The translations under genes and the position numbers were made by a program. Shown piece by piece: positions 1-10,456 of a DNA stretch of 64,000 bases. Origin of the DNA: Metaphire vulgaris (Eukaryota; Annelida; Clitellata; Crassiclitellata; Megascolecidae); NCBI GenBank assembly GCA_018105865.1, contig CM030863.1, positions 927,501 to 991,500 on the forward strand, given 5' to 3'. Position 1 is the stretch's first letter; each line of letters starts with the position of its first letter. The notes beneath the pieces are model-generated. The model worked only from the letters and a program-made list of their open reading frames with translations, did no database searches and had not been told where the DNA came from.

Positions 1-546
1 GACTAAAATTTAATATCAGTGGACATTTTGTTTGGCAGTTTTTCGGTAATGGTGTCTATCTCAGTCTATGTTGTTCACTCAACGTGAGACTTTAGATCCT
101 GAGAGGGGCCTCTGCCCCCTCATGGCCCCATGGCCCCATGGCCCCATGACCCCATATGAGTCGGAATATGTCTGTAGTATTGAATCTTGGGGTGTGGCGG
201 TTATTGACTCCGACTCGGTACCAAAAAAATCGATTATTTGTTTTAACACCGATCTTGGTTTACTGATCAGTCTAGACTACAGAGGAATTCGATTTACAAC
301 GGACCTACTGTAATTCGGGGCGTTACCTCTTTACGCAGACTTCGATTTTTCATGAAAGAAGTGGGAGGGAAGAGGTCCGACTATATTCTCGTTCCAAAAC
401 ATACTACCGACGATGAAGGGTCGGGTGGATAAAAATTAACAAATTTCGACCCCGTTTTCGTCGGCGTCGACCAGTGGGGGGGAGGGAGGATTTAAACCCC
501 CGACAGATTCAACATCTGATTTTAGGGGCTCATTTGTTGTTTAGAC

Positions 547-550
<4 letters not shown>

Positions 551-589
<39 letters not shown>
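551..589. repeat. (AT)n microsatellite
   Basis: Uninterrupted AT dinucleotide run of about 19 units. Confidence 0.95.
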
Positions 590-591
<2 letters not shown>

Positions 592-1049
592 GTTTTTATA
601 TAATTGTCGGAATATTCCTACAAAATTTTAGTTTAAAATACATTTTGTTTCTAAATCCAATTGCCCAAAGGCAAATCATTGGCAAATTTTATTTTTCCTT
701 ATAAAAAACGACGAGTTTGTCTGTCGGTGTGTTCGTTGTCAGTGTGCTCGTTGTAGGCCTAAGTGTTCCGTAGTTCTGCCTTATAATACAGTGGCCTGAA
801 TGTCGCCGTTAACTAAACACACATTGGCTGTCATATTACGGGCTCCGGTCGACATGTTGTATACTATTATCTGTTTATTTGACTCTCTGTCTGCCTCTGC
901 CTCTCTGCCTATGAGCCCCCGTCCATAGGGATCCGTGCTTTAGGTTAAGGATTGGATCCCCGAGTGCTGGATGGATGGGTATAAAGCTAAGAGACATTCC
1001 ACTGGGCGTGCTGGCATTTGCCCTGTGGCCACCAAGAGATGCGATATCC

Positions 1050-1192
<143 letters not shown>

Positions 1193-1254
1193 GCGGAGGA
1201 CAGGGTTATTAGTTTTGAAAGAGATTTGAGTTGTCATTGGATGACGTGTGATTG

Positions 1255-1346
1255 ATGCATTTGCGCTGTTTCAAAATGATTTTGCAAATGTGGACGAAAT
1301 TATTATCCTGTTTGAAGTTTCCATTTCGTCAGCGTCCGTTAATCCT
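1255..1346 (+). CDS. Doubtful PCGF-A exon (DEII-like segment)
   Basis: The frame ending at a good donor (CCT|GTAAGG, phase 0) reads VDEIIILFEVSI, which resembles the DDEIISLSIEFF segment that precedes RAWUL in BMI1/PCGF2 proteins, and phase 0 matches the next exon at 2667. Against it: there is an in-frame TGA at 1242-1244 and no AG acceptor between that stop and the similarity. It could be chance, a decayed exon or a sequence error. Confidence 0.25.
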
Positions 1347-1379
1347 GTAAGGGTAAAAGCAAAGGTCCACCCGTAGGCT

Positions 1380-1538
1380 CAGGGGCGTAGCCATGAATTT
1401 GATGGGGGGATAATGCAATTTGGGGGATATAAATATTTTATAAAATGTTGAAAATCTTAAAAACACATTAAAAACTTTAAGGTAGCCTGATTTTGGGGGT
1501 GTATATATACCGATATATCCTCCGTCGCTACGCCCCTG
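1380..1538. mobile_element. hAT-like MITE, 159 bp
   Basis: Ends are near-perfect inverted repeats (AGGGGCGTAGC at the left, GCTACGCCCCT at the right). The flanks share AGGCTC on both sides, a slightly decayed target duplication. No coding capacity. Confidence 0.7.
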
Positions 1539-1934
1539 AGGCTCAATGTCCGTGGAATCCAGTGCTGATCTCCGTTTTCTCTTCCATAAGTCCATGTGTG
1601 GCTAAGCCATGTATCTGCGAACAGTGACCAGTCTTTTCCGCCGAACCTATGGTTACCTTCGCAATGTTACCATTGCTACTCATTTTGTCACTGCAATTGA
1701 GTGAAGACTGAGTCAACCCCAGGCAGGAATTTTCCCCAATATCACCCCCTATCACCAAAACAGACTGACGTTAAAACTATTCATTTAAAATTCTAAAGGG
1801 GAAAAATCAATTCTGGAAATTGAAACTTGAGCCACTATAACTGACTTACAAAAATTAGAAAGGACCATATATGCAAACGGAAGAGATGACATATTTTTGA
1901 CTTGTATTTTCCTTTTTCCCGGGAGCCAAGTATC

Positions 1935-2158
1935 GAATCCCCGCCACCTCCTCCGCCCATTTCTATTCCCCTCTGGGTCCAAGAAGTCTAGATGAAATAC
2001 TGGACATTGACACCCCCGCAATTATGGGACACCCCCACCCGAACGCAAATTCCTGGGAAATAGCCTGACCCCAGGGCTCCTGCGAGTCTCGAACCCGCGA
2101 CCTTCTGCTCCATTCGAGCGTCCAACGTTTTTACCACTCTGCTAACTTCCCAGCCCCA
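1935..2158 (-). mobile_element. tRNA-derived SINE
   Basis: Read on the - strand, the head (2158 to about 2082) has an RNA polymerase III A box (TTAGCAGAGTGGTA) and, about 40 bases on, a B box (GGTTCGAGACTCG). The acceptor stem does not close as a tRNA and an unrelated tail follows, so this is a SINE rather than a tRNA gene. A second copy with the same first 25 bases lies at 9229. Confidence 0.75.
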
Positions 2159-2451
2159 TCATTAAATCATGTACAACACACATTATAGGAATGCGCTGAA
2201 GCAACAACAACCCGATTGCAAGGCTTTGCATAACTCGTAGACGGCGTAGAGGTTAAAAGGCCATTACTTACACAGATATAGACAAAGATTTATCTAATTA
2301 ATACTAAACTCGATGAAAAACGCTTCTGGAATGCAAGATAGACAGAGAATGTTGTCCGTATTTTCTTGGACCCAGACGATGACGTCATCATTGCTACTTC
2401 AGGTTGACCTTTGTTGACCCTAGAGCGTACAACCATTGTCACACACACATG

Positions 2452-2489
<38 letters not shown>

Positions 2490-2666
2490 TGTATATAGGC
2501 CTATAAGTTTATATATCTTTTTGTCATTTGTCACTAGATGCCCGGGGAGTAGCCTAGTAGGCCTATGCAATCTAGACTCTACGGTCTTTTGTTATTGTTG
2601 TCGTCGTCGTCGTCGTCGTCGTCGTCGTTGTAGTCATGTGTTGTGAATTGTTGGTCTGTTGAGCAG

Positions 2667-2765
2667 ATTGAAGAGCCGCGATATTTGTTCTGCGCTGCAA
2701 TCATGACGTTGAAAATACTAAAGAAGTTTCTTTGTTTCAAGTTCAGTCTGACGTCACGTTATGAG
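2667..2765 (+). CDS. PCGF-A exon: RAWUL part 1
   Basis: Acceptor GTTGAGCAG, donor GAG|GTAAGC, 99 bases, phase 0 at both ends. Encodes RYLFCAAIMTLKILKKF and following residues, matching RFLRCPAAMTVMHLxKFL of BMI1/PCGF2. The paralogous exon of PCGF-B has the same length and phase. Confidence 0.85.
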
Positions 2766-4000
2766 GTAAGCGATAATACAGGAACAAACACAAACTCAGA
2801 CACACACACACACACACACACATTAGTCATATAGTGATGTGATTAATATTGGTTATATTTAGTAAGTTATTACCTATTTCCTATTATAATATTTATCCAT
2901 TTCTTTTAACGTTTTCACTGCACGCCTCGCGGACTGTTTCAAGTATTGCCATGCAGAATATTCTAAAATCTGAAACTGCATGCATCTAGTTTTTCGCTCC
3001 ACCCGAGTCAGAGGCGTATCCAGTGGCGGCTTTAGGATTTGGCAAGTGGGGGGCCGTTGGGGAGGGGCAACTTCTAATCATGGGGGGCCAACCATTTGTT
3101 GTTTAATGTATGTAGCATTAAGTATAGGGTCCCAACTGGGGGGGCCACTGGGGGGCCACTGGGGGCAGGCAGTCAATAGGGGGGCACGGGCTCCCCCTGG
3201 CCCCCGGTGGAGCCGCCACTGGGCGTATCTAGGGTATTCGGCGCCCGGGGACAAAGTGTACGTTGGCGCCCCTAACAACTGACAAGCGAAAAAGGTTCTC
3301 ACATCGTTTTCGGCGCCCCTCAACTCTCTCTCTCTCTCTCTCTTCATATAGTGCTGACGAGCAAAAAAAGGTCCTCGCAAGTGTTTCTTCTACTTTATTG
3401 TGCATTTCACTTACCCAAATATCCAATTTTGGCGCCCCTCACTTCGGCGCCCGGGGACATGTGTACCCCCCTGCCCTCCCCTAGATCCGCCTCTGACCCG
3501 AGTGGCTGAAGCATTGAGTTCTTTTAGATTGGAATGATTTGCTGTGACCAGTTGTTCGACGAAGACCACTCGCTCATCGATGTCGCCTATATCTCCAAGT
3601 GGACCATGGTAAGTAAGTGAATCATAGGGTGGTGTGATGTCCGTTTTCTATATACACAGAGGTATAGATATAGAGAGAGGTATAAGTCTCCTGTGCATGG
3701 GAGAAATCATTTGATGTGGGCAGTAAATGTTTTACCCTCTGGACGAGATATGTTGAAGAGTCGAACAGAGCGGTTTGACAGGGTGGTCGGGGGGCGGGGG
3801 GAGGGTGTCCTCCTATTGAATACCCGCCACACTCTTGTCTATTTACGATTCCCCCCCCAGAGTTTGCTGCAGTGATTTGAGCTTGAGATGGTAATGAAGT
3901 CGGAAAAATATCAGCTCTTTAGCTGATATTCTATTCTCCTCCTCATCTTCTTCATCCTCCTTCTCCTCCTCCCATTTCTCTCCTTCTTCTCCTCCTCCTT

Positions 4001-4062
<62 letters not shown>

Positions 4063-4063
4063 T

Positions 4064-4113
<50 letters not shown>

Positions 4114-4151
4114 TACTACTACTACTATACTACTACTATACTACTACTATA

Positions 4152-4187
<36 letters not shown>

Positions 4188-5468
4188 TACTATGGTATGG
4201 TATGTGGGCTGATAGATGATGCATGTCTTTTTGCAATTAAGAGACTTCCGGGAGATAACTGAGTCTTGTGTGACTGAGTCATTTAAAACATCTGGTAATT
4301 TCATCTGTTGAAAGTGGCGATGAAGCGGTTAAAGCATTGGGTTTTTGTCCAGAAGAGATTGTATTTAGGCAGTTAATGGATGTGGGGTGCGGTGAGGGTT
4401 AGAGACGGGGAGTTAGCGAAGAGGCACTCTTAAGTGCTGGGGTGGAGCACTTGGGCGGGGCTGAGGGTGTTGACGCGATTGGATTTAACCGAGAGGCAAA
4501 CGGTACAAAGATAAATTTGGACAGGAATTTCTGTCGAAAATGATCTGTGATAGATTCATTCTGCGAGGTTCAGTGGGTCTTTGGACCTGCAATTATGGGG
4601 GGAGAGGGCTTACTAACAGCCCTGGTTTATGTCGAACACTTCTGTCATTTAAGCGTCTACAGTACTGCTCAAAAAATTGTGAACACACGTGGATTTCGAA
4701 GCAAAACGAAGTTTAAGGCTTGTTAAAACATTGCAATCACAACCAAGAACACCAATACTGTATTTTTTCATTAATGATACTATTCTACGATTGATGTACA
4801 GAAGGCTATAGATATGCAAAAATTCAGAAGAGTGTTGAAACGAATTTCATCCACATTTTCTTGTGTCCCCATCTTCATTGCATCAAACCATACTAGAACA
4901 GTCAATATATTCTGCCTTAGTTTTATATTAGAGCGTTCCAAATGCCACGAAAAATAGTGTAGGAATAGTCCTTCCACAGTCCAATGTGAAACAGAGTATC
5001 AATTTTAAGATATGTTTCTGGTCTATAAAACTTGTGATACAAGAAACCAGCTATCTTAAAAGATCCATTTTATCTCTCGATCAACTTTGTAGACATTTGA
5101 CAGAGAATAGATTTCTGGAAGACTTTGTATAGTGTCGTTTGACATAGCTCACTATTTTTCGTGGCATTTGGAACGCTCCAATATAAAACTGAGGAATGTA
5201 CAGAACCCGCGTGCGTTTCAAATACGCGGACAATGCATTTGAAAGCCTGTTCTCTGGCCCAGTTACGGCTTTTGACGGATCTGTCCAAGTGTCTACGAGC
5301 TGAAAAATTAAGCTTTTTCTGACAGCAATGATTTGATTAAATGAATAATTTATTTAGCGCCACTTTATAAATATATATAATATTCAGTTTACAAAGGCAT
5401 AATTGAAATGTTGGAGCCATGGTTTAATATTCATTATATTTGTATAATGGGATTAAAATAGTACTATA

Positions 5469-5542
<74 letters not shown>

Positions 5543-8266
5543 TGTACCATTGGATGTATTGTTTATGTATTTTGTAGAATGATCCGTTGAAGATCCAGTA
5601 TTTGATTTTGGATAAGGAGAAGTTTGCCAAATCTTCTGAGAAATGTTGGGAGGCGGTCGCCGCTGCTGTTTGCCCGTCCGACGACCCTCGCCCTGCACCC
5701 GCAGCGACCTCGGAGGACGAGCCATGCAGGGGATCAGAACCTTCTCCCCTCGACGACCATCCCGCGACCGTCGAGCCATCTGGCGAGGATCAGACGCCCG
5801 AAGCCCCCACCGAGTCTGTGACACGTGCAGGAGCCGTTGGTGGCAATGTTGGACACAAAAGACCAAGAAGAACCGTAAAGCCGAGAACGGCGTTTGACAG
5901 CGTTGCCGAGAAAACGGTCCAAGAGGACGAGACACTTCGAATCGAACTAAAGACGAATAATAATAATACAGAGTCCTTGTCCGTCAGTAACAACAATAAT
6001 AACGGTGGCAGAGAGAATGCGCAGAATGTCGACGTCCGTAAGGAATATTCGAGAAGTCGTCGGCAAAAGAGAAAGTCAGATGACGTGGACGTCTTGGTCG
6101 GCGGCGGAGGAGTGACGACCGCCATTGCAGGCGCGAAGCGTCAAGCTGCGTGCCGTGCGTCACGACAGCGTCACTGCGAAGTCGTCATTCCTGCCGGCGT
6201 CAAGCTGAGTCCCGACACTACTTCGAAACCGCCGGAGGTGGCCGCGGCTTCTTCTTCTTCTTCTTCTTCTTCTTCAACCCAATCGGAACAACAGCAACTG
6301 CAGTCGCAGAGTCGAGGAGAACGTAGCGTCGAGATGAAGGAGGCCGATGGTGGTCGGGTCTGTGCCGTTCCCAGCGCGTGCAGAGTCGCTCCCATCAAGA
6401 TCAGTCTCGACTGCACCCAGTTCATTGCGAATTTCACCGACGCCGTCGGAGGTAGAGCACCCGGCTGCACGCAGAAAACCTATCGACTTCAGCGCAAGGA
6501 CGAACTGCGTCTTCAACTGCGTCGAAAGCCGCCGTCAGTCGAACGAACTACTGACGGCGTGGGTAGATGGGTGGGGGAGAGGGAGGTGCCGCCGAGGAAA
6601 AAACGGAAATCCGGCGCCGGAAAAAGGTCCAAGAATCCGACAAAGAACAGAAGAAAAGTCGACGGCGGCGTTCCATCGGCGCCCGGTCAGGAGGACTCGA
6701 TCGTGTTGAACAGTATTTCTCTTGCATCGGAGAAGAATGTTCTGCGATCCTTCGGGATCTTGCCTCCACACGGACGCGGTTTCGAAGAACCGGACATCTA
6801 TCCGAGGTCTTCATACTCTCGTAAGCGGCGCGTTCCTTCCATTACCGTAACTCCATCTCCGGTTGTGTTCGACACTGAGATAAGCACATATCCTTACGGT
6901 AAGGCGTTCGCTGACCGGAAGGTGGTGTCGAGGTCGCCGAGAAGGCGAACGACGGCGGCGTCGGCGGCGGCGGCGACCTCTGGCGGTAAACTTCCCAAGG
7001 TCGTTAGCATCTCGACGATTCCGCCGACGTTTGTGCTGACGTCGACGATGAAAACAGAAGACCAGGGACTCGAGAAGGCCTCCGAAGGCCGCGGCGGTGG
7101 TAAGCCAACGTCTCTGAAGCTCTATCTGAAGATGACGGACGATAGGAAGAAGACGGCTCTGCAGATGCACGACGCAGTGGACGACTGCTTCATGGTCAGT
7201 TCGACCGTCGCCGACGAGGAAGAGTACGCCGGGTCCGGAAGTTCAGCAGAGATGTCCCCGGACAGTGCCGCCAACGGACGCAGGGAAGCGGACGAATTGG
7301 CGGGCGGCGGCGGCGGCCAAGATGGCGGATCAGCCTAGGAGCAGCTGTTCGGCGCCTGTGGTGGTGGTGGCGACGTCGAATGTTGGATCTTCTCTGGAAA
7401 CGGTAAATCCGGGTTCCGCCGATCAGATCCGGATCAGCAGTCCATCGAAGGAGTCGCCGGGACCCTTGTACGGCGGCGATCTCTTTTCCGGAACCCGGGC
7501 GGCTGCCGGGACTTTGTCTTCGTTGTCGTCGTCCGGTGTACCTGGGGACGTCGGGATGAAACGCCGGCGTCTCGAATCGGTCATCAGTTCCCTCAAACCA
7601 GTGGCATCGGTCGCGGTATCGACAGGGCACTGCCAAGGCGTTCTCCAATCGGCCAGACCGGGCATTTCCCCACGGACGACGACGACGACGACGGTGGCAC
7701 TGCCCGCCTTCTACCCCACCCATGCATCCGTCGTCCGGAGATTCGGTCCCCCTGGCAACCGCCCTCCTCGATCCCTTCTCAGCCAACTGGTCTGTCGCGA
7801 GCCCCTCAACATACCGAAGCCTCCTCCTCCTCCTCCTGCACCGAACAGCCGCGGTCTCCTCCGCCAACCGGCGCCTCGCACCGGGATCTTCACGCCGACG
7901 CAGTTGAACCACGCCGTTTACGGCATTCGTGCCAACGGTGCGGCGTTCCGGAACCCCCCTTCGGCCGCCGCCGCCGGTCAGCGTCAGTGCCGACCCAGGG
8001 CGCCTCGGAGACCTTCCCTGGGACCCCCTTCCGGCGGCCATCTAAGGCATCCTTTTGACGGTGCAGGGGTGAGATTTCAGAACCACAGTCTTGTTGTTCC
8101 AATGCTTCCCCACTGGCAGCTGCCCTATCGTCAGGCGCTCAAACCGTGCCCCACTTATTCTGGTACCATTCGGATCCCCGAGCAGCTCTCGGAGGCCAAT
8201 GGATATGATACTCCACTGGAGTTGACCACCAAGAAGAGATCACGTGACGCGCTGATATATAAATAG
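2667..8266 (+). CDS. PCGF-A: Polycomb-group RING finger protein, C-terminal part
   Basis: Predicted subunit of Polycomb repressive complex 1 in the nucleus. Three exons, joined in phase 0, encode a RAWUL (ubiquitin-like) domain. Its order matches BMI1/MEL18/PSC: a YLxCxAAxT start, an LKxF helix, then a DVAYISKW block and PLKIQYLI strand, equivalent to the IDVxYxxxP..DIAYIYxW and PLPLKY blocks. A disordered tail of several hundred residues follows, rich in Ser, Gly and basic clusters (PPRKKRKSGAGKRSK, SRKRRVPS), as in fly PSC, where the tail compacts chromatin. The DVAYIxxW form points to the PCGF2/4/PSC group rather than PCGF1/3/5/6. It ends in PLELTTKK, a motif shared with the paralogue at 18-26 kb and like a PxDLS-type CtBP-binding site (inference). 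The RING is not in the window, so the gene is partial. The reading frame shifts +1 near 7.14-7.34 kb. Confidence 0.85.
3009..3495. mobile_element. Outer hAT-like MITE with nested insertion
   Basis: Ends CAGAGGCGTATCTAGGG (interrupted by the inner element) and CCCTAGATCCGCCTCTG are inverted repeats. It is bounded by a perfect 8-bp duplication ACCCGAGT (3001-3008 and 3496-3503). Its right edge lies only 24 bases from the splice acceptor at 3527. Confidence 0.9.
3021..3221. mobile_element. Inner hAT-like MITE (CAGTGGCGGC family)
   Basis: Begins CAGTGGCGGCTTTAGG and ends GGAGCCGCCACTG, with a perfect 8-bp duplication GGCGTATC (3013-3020 and 3222-3229) made from the outer element's own sequence. 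Family members also lie at 10098, 13731 and 49978. Confidence 0.92.
3528..3608 (+). CDS. PCGF-A exon: RAWUL part 2
   Basis: Acceptor CTTTTAG, donor ATG|GTAAGT, 81 bases, phase 0. Encodes ICCDQLFDEDHSLIDVAYIS, equivalent to the [21 protein letters not shown] strand-helix of BMI1. The PCGF-B exon at 21060-21140 is also 81 bases. Confidence 0.88.
3940..4187. repeat. Compound TTC / TTA / TAC / TGC microsatellite
   Basis: Successive blocks of CTT, ATT, ACT and GCT trinucleotides, each one substitution from its neighbour. Lies in the 3609-5577 intron of PCGF-A. The rest of that intron holds an imperfect repeat at 4915-5196 and the (AT)n run at 5471. Confidence 0.95.
4915..5196. repeat. Inverted repeat, about 45-bp arms
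   Basis: The arm at 4915-4960 (AGAGCGTTCCAAATGCCACG within it) is repeated in reverse complement at 5151-5196 with few mismatches, about 190 bases apart. It could form an intronic hairpin or be part of a fold-back element. No ORF of note. Confidence 0.75.
5471..5539. repeat. (AT)n microsatellite
   Basis: About 34 AT units ending 38 bases before the acceptor of the large PCGF-A exon. Confidence 0.95.
5578..7338 (+). CDS. PCGF-A large exon: RAWUL end and basic disordered tail
   Basis: Acceptor TTTTGTAG, with the TAG itself an in-frame stop, so this is an internal exon and not a start. It opens NDPLKIQYLILDKEKF, completing RAWUL. A low-complexity tail follows with poly-Asn, poly-Ser (TTC run at 6248-6274), basic clusters, and repeated VPSITVTPSP / VVSISTIPPT type segments. 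The frame stays open to TAG at 7336-7338. The true coding end may be a splice donor or shift point before this (see the next entry). Confidence 0.85.
   Translation, partial: NDPLKIQYLILDKEKFAKSSEKCWEAVAAAVCPSDDPRPAPAATSEDEPCRGSEPSPLDDHPATVEPSGEDQTPEAPTESVTRAGAVGGNVGHKRPRRTVKPRTAFDSVAEKTVQEDETLRIELKTNNNNTESLSVSNNNNNGGRENAQNVDVRKEYSRSRRQKRKSDDVDVLVGGGGVTTAIAGAKRQAACRASRQRHCEVVIPAGVKLSPDTTSKPPEVAAASSSSSSSSSTQSEQQQLQSQSRGERSVEMKEADGGRVCAVPSACRVAPIKISLDCTQFIANFTDAVGGRAPGCTQKTYRLQRKDELRLQLRRKPPSVERTTDGVGRWVGEREVPPRKKRKSGAGKRSKNPTKNRRKVDGGVPSAPGQEDSIVLNSISLASEKNVLRSFGILPPHGRGFEEPDIYPRSSYSRKRRVPSITVTPSPVVFDTEISTYPYGKAFADRKVVSRSPRRRTTAASAAAATSGGKLPKVVSISTIPPTFVLTSTMKTEDQGLEKASEGRGGGKPTSLKLYLKMTDDRKKTALQMHDAVDDCFMVSSTVADEEEYAGSGSSAEMSPDSAANGRREADELAGGGGGQDGGSA
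7322..8266 (+). CDS. PCGF-A C-terminal segment in +1 frame
   Basis: The +1 frame is open from 7136 to the stop at 8266 and overlaps the preceding frame by about 200 bases. Downstream of about 7340 it keeps coding-like GC-rich composition. It contains KRRRLESVISSLKP and ends NGYDTPLELTTKKRSRD, both paralleled in PCGF-B, so it belongs to this gene. The link could be a short intron (for example donor ATG|GTCAGT at 7195 to acceptor GATCAG at 7333, phase 0), a +1 shift, or an indel in the GGC-rich run near 7304-7318. Confidence 0.7.
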   Translation: MADQPRSSCSAPVVVVATSNVGSSLETVNPGSADQIRISSPSKESPGPLYGGDLFSGTRAAAGTLSSLSSSGVPGDVGMKRRRLESVISSLKPVASVAVSTGHCQGVLQSARPGISPRTTTTTTVALPAFYPTHASVVRRFGPPGNRPPRSLLSQLVCREPLNIPKPPPPPPAPNSRGLLRQPAPRTGIFTPTQLNHAVYGIRANGAAFRNPPSAAAAGQRQCRPRAPRRPSLGPPSGGHLRHPFDGAGVRFQNHSLVVPMLPHWQLPYRQALKPCPTYSGTIRIPEQLSEANGYDTPLELTTKKRSRDALIYK

Positions 8267-8925
8267 AAGAGCGCAGAGGAGGGATCAAGCGGAGTGAAAG
8301 TTCAGTACAATCTTATAGGTTAGTCGCAGACACTTGACTTTAATTGTAATTTGTTGGAGTTTGACTTTGAACTTTGCTGGCCAAGTGCATACCTAAGTGT
8401 TCATTATGTTGCTCCAGTATGGGACATGTTGCATAAGGTTTCATTGGGGATTTGGGGCCAAGGGACGCCGTCCGCTATAGATGTCAACCAAGCACAAACA
8501 TTTTCCAGTCAGACAAATATATTCTGTTCTCGCATTATTGATCTTTATTGCCACCAAAATTAATTTCTTCTAAAATTTAGAGAACTTCAGAACAAGGGCA
8601 AACAGTCTCCCCTTAATTCTCTTATATACATTGTCAAGTACTCAAGTACAGGCATTAATATATGTGCATGTATATATATTATATATATATATATTATATA
8701 CGTGTGTATATATATATATATATTATATATACGTGTATATATGTGTATGTATACTTATGTATATATACACACATATATATGTATATATATAGTTTCTGCA
8801 GCTTAGTGCTGTGTATGTTTTGTGTATTGTATGATACTATAACACTGTCGTTCCATTGCTGTCATACTGAATTGCATTTATACAAGAGTATTGAGTGGAT
8901 TAAGATTTTGGTGGTGTTTATGTTT

Positions 8926-8931
8926 AATAAA
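8926..8931 (+). terminator. Likely polyadenylation signal of PCGF-A
   Basis: AATAAA about 660 bases past the stop at 8266, in AT-rich sequence with TG-rich DNA just before it. No other coding signal lies between. Confidence 0.5.
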
Positions 8932-9228
8932 GGCATTTTTGTTTGTTAATTCGGACGCCATTTGTCAGCCAAACGAAAACAGACGCTGCAATACGCTGTA
9001 CATAATTATAGGCCTAGGCCTATAGGCCTATACATGCGCTGCATCTTCTGTCCGTATTCTAAGATGTCCTTTTATTTATATTAAAATTTGCAAATATTGG
9101 TGTAATACGATTTTGTGAATTATAGTGTTTTGTTCTATTGCATGTCATTGTATAACCGTATGAATAGTATAAACTTATATATATATAATGTATTTTATAT
9201 GTTATATACATATTTATTTATATTTTTG

Positions 9229-9470
9229 GACGGGAAGCTAGCAGAGTGGTTACAGCACTGGATGATGGAGTAGAAGTTCGCCGGAGCCCTAAGGTCGACC
9301 CAGACTTATTCGCTAACTGCGAGGTAAAACGTGGGTCTGGGGAAAATAATGGCAACCTACCCCAGATTAATGGATTATACCACCTACGTCGCTGATTGCT
9401 CAGGCCGGAGATAAGCGCCGCGGAACCCAACGCTGTTGAACGCTCGGACTTGAGTACGGGACCTATATAT
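9229..9470 (+). mobile_element. tRNA-derived SINE, second copy
   Basis: Starts GACGGGAAGCTAGCAGAGTGG with an A box at 9238-9250, the same head as the SINE at 2158 on the other strand. The B box (AGTTCGCCGGAGCCC) is degenerate. Confidence 0.65.
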
Positions 9471-9551
9471 ACTTTTACCTTTTATTTGTATATTGTCTTA
9501 TTATCTATAGGTTTTTAGTTGTCATAGGTCTCTCTGCGCCAAAGTACCAAG

Positions 9552-9556
<5 letters not shown>

Positions 9557-9613
<57 letters not shown>
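9557..9613. repeat. (AT)n microsatellite
   Basis: About 28 AT units. Confidence 0.95.
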
Positions 9614-9616
<3 letters not shown>

Positions 9617-10097
9617 ATTCAGATCAAGGCTTATAGCTTCCTTGATTTAAATTACTACACAAGAACCTGATTTTGCAAATTAATTGAAAACTTTGTGTTT
9701 TTGGTTTTTATAGCGCATTTTCCGTTGTCCGTGTAAACGTGTGTAGTAAATTGAATTTTCGGTAATTATTTGTGATTGAAAATATCGTAGATGTTTTTAG
9801 TTAACTTAATTCATTTGTACAGTAAATTCAACATACAGATATAGACATACAATATTGCCACGTTTAATGTTTCATTTGCTTTGCATAAAATAATCGACAT
9901 ATGTAATGGAGAGATGTAATAAATATAATATTATAATGAGTTTGTAGTTTGATGTAGTAAATACCCACATTCACACACACATATATACATACATAAATAT
10001 ATATATATATATCGTAAACATACCTTTTCTCTTTTACTTATCCGCCATAACCGGGACCAGAAAATAGGACTGACTTATTGTATTCGTTATTGAGGGA

Positions 10098-10282
10098 CAG
10101 TGGCGGCTCTAGGATTTGGCAAGTGGGGGCCGTTGGGGTTGCAACTTCTAATCATTGGGGCAACCATTTGTTTAATGTATGTAGCATTAAGTATAGGGTC
10201 CCAACTGGGGGCCACTGGGGGGGCCAGGCACTCAATAGGGGGGCATGGGCCCCCTAGCCCCCCCCCGGTGGAGCCGCCACTG
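10098..10282. mobile_element. hAT-like MITE (CAGTGGCGGC family), 185 bp
   Basis: CAGTGGCGGCTCTAGG at the left, GGAGCCGCCACTG at the right, flanked by a perfect 8-bp duplication TTGAGGGA (10090-10097 and 10283-10290). The 8-bp duplication and CAG...CTG ends are the hAT signature. Confidence 0.93.
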
Positions 10283-10456
10283 TTGAGGGACTCAAACCAA
10301 GGAGCGACCATCGAGTGATGTCAAGAACAATACTAAAATGGCGCTATTTACCTTCGATGCGATGATGACAACTACGATGATGATTATGATATCTATTTAT
10401 ATAATGCGCATCTGAGTAAGAATAAAGAGGCGCTATATAGGCTCTTTAAGTCCCTT

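Noticed and set aside
721..760. Cys-rich string resembling part of a RING finger
   Set aside because: It comes from a short direct repeat (GTGTTCGTTGTCAGTGTGCTC) followed by a stop and lacks the His and spacing of C3HC4.
2082..2158. tRNA gene
   Set aside because: A and B boxes are present, but the acceptor stem does not pair and the sequence continues into a SINE body shared with 9229.
7196..8041. 281-residue - strand ORF over the PCGF-A tail
   Set aside because: Arg-rich antisense shadow of GC-rich coding sequence.
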